Assembly (NCBI GenBank): GCA_029298735.1
Contig: JANSLP010000159.1
Location: 1 to 64,000 of the forward strand
Source of the DNA: Ophiostoma sp. CBS 140.51
Lineage: Eukaryota; Ascomycota; Sordariomycetes; Ophiostomatales; Ophiostomataceae
Direction: 5' to 3'
DNA: 64,000 nt
Position 1 is the first letter of the stretch; the number at the start of each line of letters is the position of its first letter. Below, one piece after another: positions 1 through 12,026 of this stretch. The notes below the pieces were generated by a model. That model was not told the origin of the DNA. It did not search any database and saw nothing but the letters and a program-made list of their open reading frames with translations. A program made the translations under genes and the position numbers.

Positions 1-1381
1 TTATGTCGTTTTTTATTTTTGCTGAAAAAAACAGTATGAAGAAATGATATTACAAATTTAACAGCATTTCTTAATTAGCAAAATCAAATGTTCAAGATAT
101 CCCTATAAAACCTGTCTTGTACTTATATACGGTACATCAAACGATAAGCAAACGAGTGCTAGGAACTCAGCTCTTTATTGCCGTCTCATGTGTTCCCAGG
201 AAGAAAGTACGGTCATATCGATTGATTAATCGTGTACAGGGAAGCCCGCAACATGGAGCACTTTAATACGTGGTAATACGTGGTCGAACAACTTCACTTC
301 CCTGATGCGTAACTCGATTGGACATGCTTTCGACTGGCACAGTAGAGAGGACCTGGAAGCTCCTAGCAAGCAAATACCCCTTAAGAAGCTCACACGGAAA
401 GTAACGGCAGAGGAGAACGGCAGACAAATGGAAATCACCCTTTCCGAGCTTTCCCTCCCCCCTCCATTTTCATCTGTGGTCTTCCGTCCAATCACACCCT
501 CCTACTCAGCCGTTGCTTCTCTACCAGCCAACCATGTCCACCTCCCCAACTTTCACTGCCATGGTTGCGGTTTTCTGCTGTCTACCGTGATCTCGATGAG
601 CGGAAAGTAAAAGCAAGAGGAGAAAATAACACGGGAAATATGATAGTCACGAGGGTGACCTACTGGATATTCCGTTCATATAGAAAGGCTAGAGCTCTCT
701 GGGCATGATGACTAAAGACTCGATGCTGTCACGATATGCACATAAGTTATACAATATGCTTATATGGTAACGAGCTCAGTATCATCACTCTCGAATTTGC
801 AACACGATCAGGTATGCGGCTTTCATAGTAAACTAGAAGCATATTATATGGACAGTAATTTTCATGTAAAGCAAGTTCGACTTTTCTTCGGAAGTAACTC
901 TCCTTTTAAGAAAGAAAAACAAACAGAATTGTCTGTCCCTCTGTCTGAAACAGATCACATCCGTTCTCACAATTCGCTCGTGGAACGTGGGCAAATGTTT
1001 CTGTTTACTTTGCACCTACGTCAGAGGCGCACCGAGTTCTTGTACGTCAAGCTCCTGCTCTCGGCCGTCTGTGAGTGCAGCACACAGAAGAAGGAGCAAC
1101 AAGGTTGTAATATATCATTATTCGCTAAATCATGCCCGAACTGGTGAAGAGGGGCAACGAAAATTATTGCAGTTGAGTCCGTCGCTGCTCTCTTATTTCA
1201 TAACTTATAAATAAAGCACGTGTGTAAGATTCAACATATGCATGGTAGATAATGGGTAAAAACGTGATAAGCGTCAAGGGAGTAAATAATGTATGTGTAG
1301 TGCAAAACTCATTAGACAAAAAAAAAGAGCTCGACATTCCAAAGTGACAAGATGCAAAACCAGAAACCCGTTTGTTCACCA
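1..1381. other. gene-free left edge
   Basis: I see no gene here. Open frames are short (under about 130 codons), overlap each other on both strands and lack the GC-rich third positions of the window's real genes. The right end must carry the 3' UTR of the condensin gene, which is transcribed leftwards and stops at 1382. Confidence 0.6.
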
Positions 1382-4245
1382 TTACTCCGCCGTGATCTCT
1401 GCCGTCCAGTCCTTGCGGATGTCCAGATCCGTAAGCGACTCCGTCTTGTTGATTAAGAGACCCTTTTCGTTGGCCAGATGCAGCAGACTGATGAAGCAGT
1501 AACTCGTCGAGATGTCGTCCATCATCGACTTGGAGTATACTGATTGCAGGCCGTTCATCACATCCGTGAACTTGAGCATCTTATCCTCGTCCGACTCTGC
1601 TGGAGGCTCCTCAGCTGCGGCCAGTTGCTCGTCGATGCTGGCGGCTCCTGCCTCGCCTGGTGGTGGTGTCAACAGACGGGATGCAGCAACACCCTTGTCG
1701 AAGGACATGCCCTTCCACAGCTCCTCCTTGAGCCTCCGCACGTCCACTCGCTTTGCTACCCGCGCATACTGGACGTACTCGGGGCGTACCCGCCGGCTGG
1801 AGGTCACAAGTGTTGTGCCAAAGGCCAGGTCGGCCGGGTTGGTAACCGTTAAGCCGCCGAAGCCCGTTGTGAACCCTTGTGTGAATCCGAGGCCTTGCGT
1901 AAAGCCCTGCGTCATTCCACCGTCCATTCCACCGCCTAAGCCAGCACCATCAACGGGGCTGAAGTGCTCACGGGCATCTGCAAATTCCTCACCATCGATA
2001 TCATCGTCATCGTCGCCGCCGGCAAATGGTAAGCCGTCGTCTGCGAAGAAGTTGGCATCGTAGTCGCCATGTGGCTCACCGCCGCCGACATCAGCGTTGT
2101 CCTCAACCGTTGTCCGCAGAGGATTGTTCTTTTGTGATGCCCAGAAGGCCTCGTCCATCTCGCCCTCAGGCACGTCTGGTTGCTGTTGCTGTTGGAGCTG
2201 GCTAAACAGGCTGCCGGCGGCGAAACCACCAAACTGCGTCCGCCGGCGGCTGAGTCGAGCCTTGGGCTTGAGGAAGAGCGACAGGAGCTGCTTGCTATGG
2301 AAGTGCTTGTCGTCGGGAAGTAAGTTGCGCGACTTGGCCTTCCAGTCCTTCTTGGGCAGGGTGATGGCCGTGTTGCTGGACGCTTGCGTGTACAGCAGCT
2401 CAGCCATAACGTTGTCGAGCGGTGCCGCAAAGTCGATGGCAAAGGGCTCCTTCTCCTTCCGTGGCTTGGCAGCTGAGGCGGGCTTGTTGACGTCCTTGAT
2501 CTTGCGAATACGCCAGTGCTCGGCACTCACCCAGTTCTTGCGCAGCGCCTGGTCGAAGTAGCTGAGGATGTTATCATGCATCTTGTCGGGCTGTTGCGAG
2601 GAATGTGCAATAGCGATGGTGAAATCGTCTGTCTCAGCACCATTGCCGCCAGGGCCGCCAAGGAGCAGGAGGTCGTCGCCGACATCGCCGTCTGCGTTGT
2701 AGACACGCATCTGTGGTTCTAACCGGGCTTCACGAGCCCAGGCCTCACCGCCTTCACCAAAGTTCACGTCGCCACCCAGGTCGAAGCCCCCCAGAGCGTC
2801 CGTGTCGTCAAAGCCGAGCGGGTTGTCCTCGTCGATGAACATGGCCGACTTGTCTCCTTCAGCGTCATCCTCGCCATCGTTCTCGGGGCCACGAAGGAAG
2901 GGGATGTCGAGAGAGCCGGAGAGGTTGCCGAGATCGAACGTCTTGAGCGAGGGGCAGACATCGAGTTCTTCGAGACGGTGAAGCTCAGGGAAGAAGCGGT
3001 GGCCAAGAGAGGCGACATCAATAGGCACATCTTGATCGTCGACGTCCTCCTCGACGAACGAGGGCTCAGCATCCATAGTCTCCTCCTCGAGGTCCTCGTC
3101 ATCCTCTTCGTCGACCTCTTCCTCGCCGTCTTCGCCCTGCTTCTTGCCGTTCTTGCGGTTCTTCTTGCGAGTCTTGGCAACGTCGTTGGCATCATCGCTG
3201 CTGTCAAAGACGATGCGGCCCTGGCCATCGATCATCAGGTGGTTGAGGAGCAGACCCTTGGCACCTCCCTCGTCAAAGTCGGCTGAGGCCTTCTTGAAGA
3301 GAGGGTCGACAGCAAACTCAAGTTCGAGCTTCTTGAGTTGTAGCGAGGTAAACGAGGGCGCGAGTGTTACCTCGGACCGCTGCTTCTTCTTGGGCTTCTT
3401 CTTGGGGTTGCCGTCTTCGTCGAGCTCGTCCTCGTCCTCGCTGTCCTCACCGTCACCGGAACCAGCGCCGCCCTTCTTCTTGTTCTCACGGCTGTCGGCC
3501 AGACCGCTCAGCAGCTTGCCCGTCTCGGTTGCCACACTGTCAACACGGCTCGTGTAGATCTTCACACAGCCGTCGAGCGTGCAACTGGCCTTTTGGAAGT
3601 TGACGCCGTCGCCCTCTTTGAGGAGGGACATGTCGTGGAAGTAGTCGATGAGGGCAAAGTTCCATGAGTTGGTCGCGTTGATCTTGTTGTCGGTGGCCAT
3701 CTTCATCCACTCCTCAAAGTTGGCGAGGATGGGTACCCGCTTCATAGGCGTCACCACCGCACCGCCCACCACCACGCGGTCGTCGTCGTCGTCATCGTCA
3801 AGAATCGCACGGTTGCCCGATGCAGCGGCGGCCGCAGCAATGGCGTCTCTGCTGTTGATGCCGCCGGCGCCCAGACTCTGGCGTTTGCGACCGCGCGGGG
3901 TCCGCGGGCTGCCGCTGGAGCTGGGCGACGCATTTTCGAGGTCGTCGAGGCGCATGTTGCTCACTTTGCGCGATGTCGGTGTGGCAGCTGCCTTGAGCTG
4001 GTTGATCTGGGCTTCGTGCAGCGCCTGGCGCGACTGTAGGCGCGCGGCCTTTTCCTGCGCATCGTCATTGAGGGGGATTCTGTCGGTCAGTTTTTGTCCT
4101 CTTTGCTTGCGAATTCAATCCGTTTGAATGGCGCAACATACTTCACTGGCGAGTTCTTGAAGGGCGACTGCGTGAGCGATCCTGACGCCGCCCTGCTGTT
4201 GCTTCTCGTGCTGTTTGCACGCGGTGCCTGCGCGACGCGAGGCAT
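1382..4245 (-). CDS. BRN1: condensin complex subunit 2 (Brn1/CapH/Barren), 933 aa
   Basis: This is the kleisin subunit of condensin, which closes the Smc2-Smc4 ring and drives mitotic chromosome compaction. There are two exons, 4245..4142 and 4079..1382, separated by a 62-nt intron (4141..4080) with donor GTATGT, branch AACTGAC and acceptor CAG. The join restores the conserved N-terminal stretch VKIPLNDDAQEKAARLQSRQ, which supports the model. Family marks include the early segment VPILANFEEWMKMATDNKIN with SWNFALIDYFHDM, long acidic and Lys-rich linkers (DEDELDEDGN, EEEVDEEDDEDLEEE), and a C-terminal winged-helix-like region near SVYSKSMMDDISTSYCFISLLHLANEKGL split across the last 60 residues. 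A frame-open GTG at 3964 is internal to exon 2, not the start. The gene is divergent from the exchanger gene. Family assignment is secure; the start is the first ATG of exon 1. Confidence 0.93.
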
Positions 4246-4592
4246 GATTGAGGCTGTTTTGTTTGTTTTTTGTCGTCGTTTTTGTATTTTTGTATTCGTT
4301 GTATTGTATCGTCGCAGATGTCTGCTCGCGCGGCAGGCGTCGATGCTGTGTCGTCGTCGTGGGTGTCGCACGCAAGGGTTCTCCACGTCGCGCTGTGTTT
4401 TGCGTTGGGCGTTTTTGCGATGGGGAGGGGGTTTGATTGTTTGGCAGTTTTTCGTGTTTTCGCCTATTCCAGTCGAAAGTAAACAAACACACGTGACTTG
4501 GTGTGGCACGGAAACTACCAGTGAAAAAGCACAGTCTTTTGTGAGATACACGGTACAAGTGCACGGTACGGAGGCATCCTACACGCTAGACC

Positions 4593-4599
4593 TGATTGG
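4593..4599 (-). promoter_or_regulatory. CCAAT box in the condensin/exchanger divergent promoter
   Basis: TGATTGG on the plus strand is CCAATCA on the minus strand, about 350 nt upstream of the condensin start. CCAATCA is the consensus of the HAP/CBC complex in fungi. Single matches can be chance. Confidence 0.35.
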
Positions 4600-5220
4600 T
4601 TTCCGCCAAGGCCACAGATGCGCTGATTAACTAGCAAAAGTGCCCGGCATAGAAAGAGTTTTCGTACTGAGTACCTAGGCGCCAGCACAAAATACGCGTA
4701 TGTCTCTGTATCCATGACCTGTGAGGTCCGGTCGCATCTTGGCGTGGGAGGCCGACAAACAAGCAGGCACGAGTTTTAAAGTGGTGACGATGTTCTGCGC
4801 CGTGGAGCTGCACCTTCCCGCATTTCTTGCTGGCACCCTCGTCGCACCTTCCCAACTCGCCCTGCCGCGCATGCGTCTTGGGGTTTTCGTCCTATCTTGC
4901 TGACAGCCTGCTGTGTGCATCCTGTCGACAACAATTGCCCCTTTATTTGGCACAGCTACAAATATATTGTGAGACCAGCCGCGGTGTTGCAAACCCGCAC
5001 AGGACGCACTGGACACCCTCAAGCATTGCGACACCGGCAAACTAAGTATATCATCGGCCGAACCCACTACGTGCCTTTTGTTGTTAATGCTTTCCGAGCG
5101 TCTGGGCCTTACCCACTGTTTCTCCCCGGTTCATTTCGTCCCATCCGAGCAACGATCACCATTCCAACACGAGCCGCATCACGACTTCAATTGCTCCCAT
5201 TGCTCCTACACGTTTTATAG

Positions 5221-5256
5221 ATGATGGCCTCGAGGCAAGCTCTCGTTCGTCTCTGA
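5221..5256 (+). promoter_or_regulatory. upstream ORF in the exchanger leader (11 codons)
   Basis: Two adjacent ATGs open an 11-codon frame, MMASRQALVRL, that ends in TGA only 5 nt before the main ATG at 5262. The uORF is in a different frame from the main ORF (5221 versus 5262 differ by 41). It could reduce initiation at the main start, provided transcription begins upstream of 5221. That start site is not known from the sequence. Confidence 0.5.
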
Positions 5257-5261
5257 GATAA

Positions 5262-8200
5262 ATGCCTTCTCCGACAGTTCCCCGGCGTCGGCGGGCGCCG
5301 TTCTCGGTCCGGCCGTTCTATGTCTCGACAGGCCTGATCCTCGCCCTGGTCGCCCTCCACACGTTTGTACCAGGCCTGATCGGCCCATCGAAGCTCGACA
5401 GCGTCAGCCTCCTACGCCGCAATGGCGAGCCCGCCGAGGATCTCGAGTGCCGCCTGGTGCACCACGCCGAAGACAAGTGCGCTTTTGTGATGGCCAACTG
5501 CGAAGACGAGGCGGCCGGCTTGATCCCCTACATCACCTTTTACTACTGCTCGATGCAGCATGTGCAGCCACTGGCGTTCACCATTCTCATCATTTGGCTC
5601 GGCCTGCTGTTCACAACCATTGGCATCGCCGCGAGCGACTTCTTCAGTGTCAACCTTAGCACGATTTCGACCATATTGGGTCTCAGCGAGAGCTTGGCAG
5701 GCGTGACTTTCCTGGCCTTTGGCAATGGCTCGCCCGATGTCTTCAGCACATTCGCCGCCATGGGCTCTAACAGCGGTAGCATGGCTGTGGGCGAGCTGAT
5801 TGGTGCGGCAGGCTTTATTACAGGCGTGGTCGCCGGGTCGATGGCGCTTGTGCGCGAGTTCAAGGTCAGCCGCCGCACGTTTGTGCGCGACATTGTCTTC
5901 TTTATTTTGTCTGTCGCCTTTGCCATGGTCTTCTTGGCCGACGGCAAGCTCATGTTGTGGGAGTGTTGTGTCATGATCGGCTTCTACGTGTTCTACGTAT
6001 TGACCGTCGTTGGTTGGCACTGGGTGTCAACACGGCGTAAGCGGCGGCGGGCGCGAGAGGCCGCTTCGCGCGGTCACTTCTACGGTGCTACGATCGGTAC
6101 TATCGGCAACGATGGCGCTGGCGACGACGACCTGGCTCCTTATCATGACGACGAAAACCAGGGCCGGCCCAATGCCAACAGAAACGCCGAAGACGGACTG
6201 CCCATCGATCCCCATGATGAGCCCGAGCCCGACGACACAGCACCAGTTGGCGGCCGTCGTGAAAGGCCACCGCCTGATATCACAGCCCTAGAACGGGGCC
6301 CACGGATCGAGGTCGATAGTGTCGAGAGTCCTGGCGAGGCCGATCTGGCCTTTAACGTCGAGGCTCAAGATCACGAGATTAGCGAAGAAGAACAAGATCG
6401 CCGGAACCGCCATATCACAGCGGAGATGACAAGCAGCATGCGTGTTAGCCGGCCACCCGGACGCCGGAGAACCACGACAACGACACCCATCCGGCCTAGT
6501 CTGCTCGGTGCCCTCGAATTCCGGTCCGTCCTGGCATCGCTGCAACGTTCGGGTACCATGCATCTAGCCCCCATCGACCGGCGGCGGATGACCAACCAGC
6601 ACCGCCCCAGTCTTTCTCGGGGTCACTCTGCGTCTATTCTTAATGGTACTCATTCGCTCGAAGAACATGATTTTGAAGACAATATGAGCCGCAGCTCTCT
6701 CCTCCCACAAGACGCCTACCGGCGTCAAGGATCCAGAGAGGGAAGGGATAGAGCATTGTCATCCGGTGACCGTCCGCTTAGCTGGGAGGATAGCAGTCAC
6801 CAACTCGGTCCACCATTACTTCGCTATACGGATGCGGAGGACATGGTGCCGGAGGAGGGCTCTTCAGGCACAGCCTCACCCAGTAAAGGAACAACACCAC
6901 TGGGCGGCAGCGCCGCCACGTCGGGTCTAGCATCTCCAGATGTGGTCGCTACCCCTTCTTCCTCCGATAGCCCACTTGCACTCGCTTCCCCGGGATCGGC
7001 CCCTATCTCATCTATGCCCCAGCAGCACCCTTCTCGCCAACCTCCCACTGGCGGCGCACTCCACCTTCACATTCCTAATTCCCCTCAGCATGGTGCGCGA
7101 CTCTCACCCCAATCATCGCCTGCCCTCTCTCCCTTCCCGGGGTATGTGGAATCACCACTGCCGTTCTCCCCTCTTCCTCCCTCTCGGCAGTCAAGCCTCC
7201 CACTGTCACAGCCAGACAATCTGCCGGCTGACGACGGTTCCAGCTTCCCGGGCCTTGACGGCGATGCCAATACGAGACCCATCAAATGGTGGCCTTACAA
7301 CATCCTCCCACCTCCGCACATCATCCTGAGAACTCTTTTCCCATCACTCATCGGCTGGCGGGAAAAGACGGTCTGGGACAAGTTTGTCAGCCTTATCTCG
7401 GCCCCGACTGTCTTGCTGCTCGTCGTCACGCTACCCGTCGTTGAGATGGACTCGCAGAGCGACGAGGACGAAGAAATCGAGGAGGAAATCGCCAACGAGT
7501 TTGCACACCACGAGGACATTTCAGCCGACGGCATCCATTCTGCTCGTGAGCCACTTATGAATGGTCACCGTATTTCCGTCGGCCACTTGGCTACACCATC
7601 GTTGAATGTGCCTGAGGCGGAAACAGAGTGGCAGCGCTACCGTCGTAGCACCCTCACAAACCGGCCCTTACAGTCACCCATGATTCGTGCCCTCCAAGCC
7701 GAACATGGCGACAGCTTGTCGTCGAACGCGGTGTCGCTGACATCGGCCGCTAGCAGCAGCGCCCCAATTCCCGATCTTGTCCCGGCCATCCCCACGACGT
7801 TGCCCAACCCACCGGCCAAAGCCATGGACCCTGCTATTCTCGGCAGCGAGCTTAGCCAAGCCGAAGCCGAGGCGGCGGCCGCTGGCTGGAACCGCTGGCT
7901 CGTGTCCGTGCAGTTGTTTGCAGGCCCGCTGTTCACAGCATTTATCATCTGGGCCAACATGGCAGAGGAACTCGAACACCCGCGACGCGATCTTGTGTTT
8001 ATGATTATTGGATCGCTTGTGGCGTCCTCCGTGATGCTGTTTGTGCTGCTCGCCACCACTTCGGCCACACGGCGTCCCAAGTACCACTCGCTACTGTGCT
8101 TCCTCGGGTTCATTATTAGCGTGGCCTGGATCTCGACGGTAGCCGGCGAGGTGGTGGGTGTGCTCAAGGCATTTGGCGTTATCGTTGGCATCTCCGAAGC

Positions 8201-8618
8201 CATCCTGGGCCTGACCATTTTCGCCGTTGGCAACTCGCTCGGTGACCTCGTGGCCGACATTACCGTCGCACGCCTGGGCTACCCCGTCATGGCGCTCTCT
8301 GCCTGTTTCGGTGGTCCGATGCTGAACATTTTGCTGGGTGTCGGCATCGGTGGCGCCTGGATGACGATCAAGGCTGCCAAGGCGCACCGGGACCGGCACC
8401 CGGACCAGCCCCTGCACTACGAGCCGTACGTCATCCAGGTGGGTAGCTCCCTTCTGGTATCGGCGGTCACGGTGCTTATCACGCTCTTCTTTTTGCTGGT
8501 GGCCGTGCCGGCCAACCGGTGGGTGATGAGTCGCAAGATCGGTCTGGCGCTTATTGGCATGTGGACTGTGAGCACCATTGTGAATGTTGTCCTCGAGGTG
8601 ACTGGGGCGTGGCGATAG
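5262..8618 (+). CDS. Na+/Ca2+ exchanger-family membrane protein (NCLX/YDL206W type), 1118 aa
   Basis: This is a cation/Ca2+ antiporter with two Na_Ca_ex repeats. Alpha-1 is at about residues 140-170 (GVTFLAFGNGSPDVFSTFAA) and alpha-2 at about 977-1022 (GISEAILGLTIFAVGNSLGD, then GGPMLN). These GNGSPD/GNSLGD motifs carry the ion-coordinating residues in the family. A first hydrophobic segment lies near residues 18-40. Membrane blocks at about 90-250 and 890-1118 flank a very long hydrophilic loop (about 255-680) rich in Ser, Pro and acidic residues, and a short membrane block near 676-728. The protein is much longer than the animal homologues because of that loop, a likely regulatory region. 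It is a single exon; the ATG at 5262 fits the hydrophobic N-terminus. Organelle location (mitochondrial, vacuolar or ER) cannot be decided here. The stop is TAG with a TGA two codons later. Confidence 0.92.
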   Translation: MPSPTVPRRRRAPFSVRPFYVSTGLILALVALHTFVPGLIGPSKLDSVSLLRRNGEPAEDLECRLVHHAEDKCAFVMANCEDEAAGLIPYITFYYCSMQHVQPLAFTILIIWLGLLFTTIGIAASDFFSVNLSTISTILGLSESLAGVTFLAFGNGSPDVFSTFAAMGSNSGSMAVGELIGAAGFITGVVAGSMALVREFKVSRRTFVRDIVFFILSVAFAMVFLADGKLMLWECCVMIGFYVFYVLTVVGWHWVSTRRKRRRAREAASRGHFYGATIGTIGNDGAGDDDLAPYHDDENQGRPNANRNAEDGLPIDPHDEPEPDDTAPVGGRRERPPPDITALERGPRIEVDSVESPGEADLAFNVEAQDHEISEEEQDRRNRHITAEMTSSMRVSRPPGRRRTTTTTPIRPSLLGALEFRSVLASLQRSGTMHLAPIDRRRMTNQHRPSLSRGHSASILNGTHSLEEHDFEDNMSRSSLLPQDAYRRQGSREGRDRALSSGDRPLSWEDSSHQLGPPLLRYTDAEDMVPEEGSSGTASPSKGTTPLGGSAATSGLASPDVVATPSSSDSPLALASPGSAPISSMPQQHPSRQPPTGGALHLHIPNSPQHGARLSPQSSPALSPFPGYVESPLPFSPLPPSRQSSLPLSQPDNLPADDGSSFPGLDGDANTRPIKWWPYNILPPPHIILRTLFPSLIGWREKTVWDKFVSLISAPTVLLLVVTLPVVEMDSQSDEDEEIEEEIANEFAHHEDISADGIHSAREPLMNGHRISVGHLATPSLNVPEAETEWQRYRRSTLTNRPLQSPMIRALQAEHGDSLSSNAVSLTSAASSSAPIPDLVPAIPTTLPNPPAKAMDPAILGSELSQAEAEAAAAGWNRWLVSVQLFAGPLFTAFIIWANMAEELEHPRRDLVFMIIGSLVASSVMLFVLLATTSATRRPKYHSLLCFLGFIISVAWISTVAGEVVGVLKAFGVIVGISEAILGLTIFAVGNSLGDLVADITVARLGYPVMALSACFGGPMLNILLGVGIGGAWMTIKAAKAHRDRHPDQPLHYEPYVIQVGSSLLVSAVTVLITLFFLLVAVPANRWVMSRKIGLALIGMWTVSTIVNVVLEVTGAWR

Positions 8619-11600
8619 AACTGAGATGAGAGGAGGCAAGAAAACAGCCCCATAGATGGCTGGCAGTGGGCCGTGTGGCGTCCTACGGTGAGACACCGGC
8701 ACATCTACAAGCGCCGTCCCAGTGCCCGCCCAGTGAGGAACATCAACGTGTTCCATTAGCAAAACACACGAATACATATTTGTGTTTGGATACTCGTCGG
8801 CAAGCTCGACACGCATAGAGTGGCTGGATAGAGTGCTTGGTTTTCGTATACATGTATTCATATCAGCATCGTGATTTTTTGGTTGTTTTGATTTTAGCAT
8901 CATTAATTTTTACTTTCTTTTTTGTTACATCTTGGAAAGCACAACAACGTGCTACTTTCTATTTTCTATTTTGAAAACAGCCTTTCCTTGCTATCCGTAC
9001 TTTTGGGTATCTCATTTCATTTCCGCATTTTCGGCGCCCCCTTTTGCTACTTTCGGCACTTCACTGTCTGAGTCCGTTTTGATGGGCTATTCGAGAGTGT
9101 TGGTGACGGCTCCCGGCACGACAGGGCCACATGACGCTGTTCTGTAAAATCCAGACCATCTAACGTCCTATGAAGACACCAGAAGAAAGGCACTCCTTGC
9201 TTCAGTCAACAAAATCGACAAGAAGCGCCGAAGTGGGCAAATTTGAATAAGAAAGAACGCTGTATTGCTTCTTTTGAATCCTTTCCAACCGTCGTCACGG
9301 CAAGTCTTCGCCATTTATTGTGTATTTTTTCCCAGCCGCTTCAACCGACACAGCAGCCGCTCTATTTTTTGTTGAGCATCACGACTTGTCTCACCATGAG
9401 CAACGGCGCAAATCATATCTTTGCTTTTTGCTGCGGCCCTTTGCCCCAGAAATAGGAAATGATGGGCTGCCTCGCTTCGAAAGCGCCCTTTCGAAAACGG
9501 CATCTGTCCTTCCCCGCCAGGACAAATTCACGATAGCGTCAAGGTTGTCGGCGTCTCCTCGCATCACAAAACCGACAGCTTTTTTCGAGCTCTTTTGCTT
9601 TTCTGTTGTCCTGCACAGCCCCGCCACGCAAGCTCAAAAAGAAAGAAGAGTAGCAGCCACCTCTCCAAAAGAGCATACTCAGTATTCTTATTTGCTTTCC
9701 CACCAGAGCCACCCAAATCTCGCATTTTCAGCTTGCATGGCCCGGGCTAAACCGGATGTGGAGCATGGCCCTGTTCTATTTTTTTTTCTCCCACCTGTCC
9801 TCCACCATCGTCCGGCCATGGCCGCAGTCGTGGGGTGCTGTGGACAATATGGGCAGTCGTGAATAACACAGAGAAGAAAGGACCAGAAAAAAAGAAACGA
9901 CAGGGAGGAAAGTGACATCAAGCGAGGAAGCTGTATGACACCAAGATCGACCAGGCCGTGTATGCATACATGCAGAAAAGCAGAGGATATGCACGGAGGA
10001 AGAGGCTGGGCATCGGGTTTTCAGCGTGCTCTTGTTGCTCAACAAAAAGGTGCAGAGACAAACAATGGCAACGACCCCTCTTCTGTAACTGCACATCAGG
10101 GTCAATTTCGAACTCCAACAGAACGGAATCTGGCGTCGCCGTCATGAGAGAGATCCCCTGGCCCCTGAGCCCTGTCCCCTAGCTCCAGCCCAAGCTCTGG
10201 GCTACGGAGCCACTAACACGAACCTTGTGGGCAGCTGCGAGCTTTGAAGGGCCCTTGAAAAAGAGAGGCCGGCCAGAAGCCAGGACCACATGTTCAGCTT
10301 GTGATCCCCTGTTTCCCTGGACCCCTCGTCCGATCACAATACGACCATGAGTTCCCCTCCCAGGCCCAGCTCTGACGATCGCCCAGAAAATTATATCGAG
10401 AGGGAGGGGCCAACACCGGCGTCAAGAATAGCAACTAGCAACCGAACACGACGCCAAAACCAACCAAAAAAGGAAGGCTAGAGAAGTGGTTCGCAGCTAG
10501 TGACAGATCCTCCCAGAGGGAATAACACGCGCAGGCACGACATTTGCCATGAAAGCTCTGTTCAAGCATAATTGCTCCCCATTGCTCCCCCACTGTCTGC
10601 GGAAGTAAGCATACTTCCTTTTTACCCTCTCAATGTTACTATGAGGCATTCTAATCTAATACTCCATATGATCTTACTTTTGTAGCTCCGTCGTTCCGTC
10701 GTTCCCGCAAAATACCCACGCTTCTCAGCCGCAAAGGATGGCATGCAGAGCTGAAAGCTGCATTGTGCAAAGTGGAGGCACAAATCTACGGTCGTATTAC
10801 CCAGCACAATGCTTCCACCAGAGCAATGAGAAGTAACGAAAGTGCCACGCAGGTGACATTGAAGACTTTGATTGAGGTCAATAATAGGAAACGAGAAAAT
10901 CAAAACAGGAAAAGGAGAAACTAAAACGAGAAGAAAAGAAAAAAAAGAAGAAAAAAAGAAAAGGATGAATGGGGTGGAGGGGCAGGGCCAAGTGGCATGA
11001 CGACAGCTCAACAGGGTACAGGATCTGGTCTGTTCTCACACACTGTCTCTTGTCTCTGTCACAAGCTGTGAAACGGTGGGAAAAATGGGCAAAGACAACA
11101 TGCGAGACATGAGGGACAATACCTTCTGAGTTAATGCTGCACGCCCAGGGTCGAAGCCGACGACGGTGTCCGCCTATTACAGATATGGACGAATATACGT
11201 ACAAAACAAAAGGGAAAGATGGCGAAAGCGAGTGCCGCCGACCTCCGTGCAAGAGGGAGCCGAAGTGCATAGTACCCATAGAAAGGGGAAAGGGAAATAG
11301 GAGGAAGTGAAGCTAACGACGGCGACCAGACGCAAAAGGAAAAAGCAACGTGAGGGGCAGGGATTGCGAGGCAACAAGAGGGTGTGTGATATGTATGTGT
11401 GGATATTATCCTCGATGGGTTTTGCTATATGCATGATGCCTGGCTGCCCCCCAGAAGACACCAGAAGACTCTCACAACGGTGGAGATCCCAGCCCTCTTT
11501 TCAGGGTGTTTCTCTGTTTTCTGTTTTGGCGTGCGTCTTTCGTCTATCCCCGAGGGAACAAGCGTGCCCGACGGCGTGGCCGAGAGAGGCAGAAGATGGG

Positions 11601-11895
11601 CAAAGGATGAGAAGAGGGGGGAAGGGGGGATAGGGGGTTGGCTGGCGGAAGACAAGGCGATGGAGGGGCCGACCTTGACGATAGACGATGGGGAGGAGGG
11701 GGGGTAGCAGGAGCTGTCTCAAGTGGGATGAGGTGCTCGCGCATATAAGAAGAGCTGCATGTCCCTGGTCTAGGATGAGGCTATCGTGCTTTTTCTCTCC
11801 TTATTCTCACACTCACACACATTTTCACTTGCACACTTTCACAACTTACTACTTCTTCCTCTTCTCATACTCCCCTCCCACCCTACACATTCACA
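8619..11895. other. 3.3-kb gene-free region upstream of the Asn-rich gene
   Basis: There is no supported gene. The longest open frame (9320-9862 +, 180 codons) has no recognisable domain and is overlapped by frames on the other strand. The right end carries G-rich tracts (11608-11705), a TATA-like element and a CT-rich leader belonging to the gene at 11896. The length leaves room for a non-coding transcript, but I see no direct sign of one. Confidence 0.55.
11744..11749 (+). promoter_or_regulatory. TATA-like element of the Asn-rich gene
   Basis: TATAAG lies about 150 nt before the ATG at 11896 and is followed by a CT-rich and CA-rich leader (about 11785-11895). This arrangement is typical of strongly expressed fungal genes. 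It is inferred from position only. Confidence 0.5.
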
Positions 11896-11994
11896 ATGGA
11901 TTTCTCCAAGATCAGCTCCATGGCCGAGAGCGCCATCTCCGACTTCTCCAACAAGGGCAACTCGGATAACAACAACAACAACAACAACGGTGGC

Positions 11995-12026
<32 letters not shown>

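Larger units (their letters stand above)
4246..5261. promoter_or_regulatory. divergent promoter between condensin and exchanger genes
   Basis: This 1-kb region separates two diverging start codons. It holds an inverted CCAAT box (TGATTGG, 4593-4599), one copy of the dispersed 10-mer ACTAGCAAAA (4630-4639) and the exchanger's upstream ORF (5221-5256). No convincing protein gene lies in it. Promoter function is inferred from position. Confidence 0.55.

Noticed and set aside
9320..9862. 180-codon open frame in the 3.3-kb gap
   Set aside because: No domain, non-coding codon use, and competing frames; not supported as a gene.
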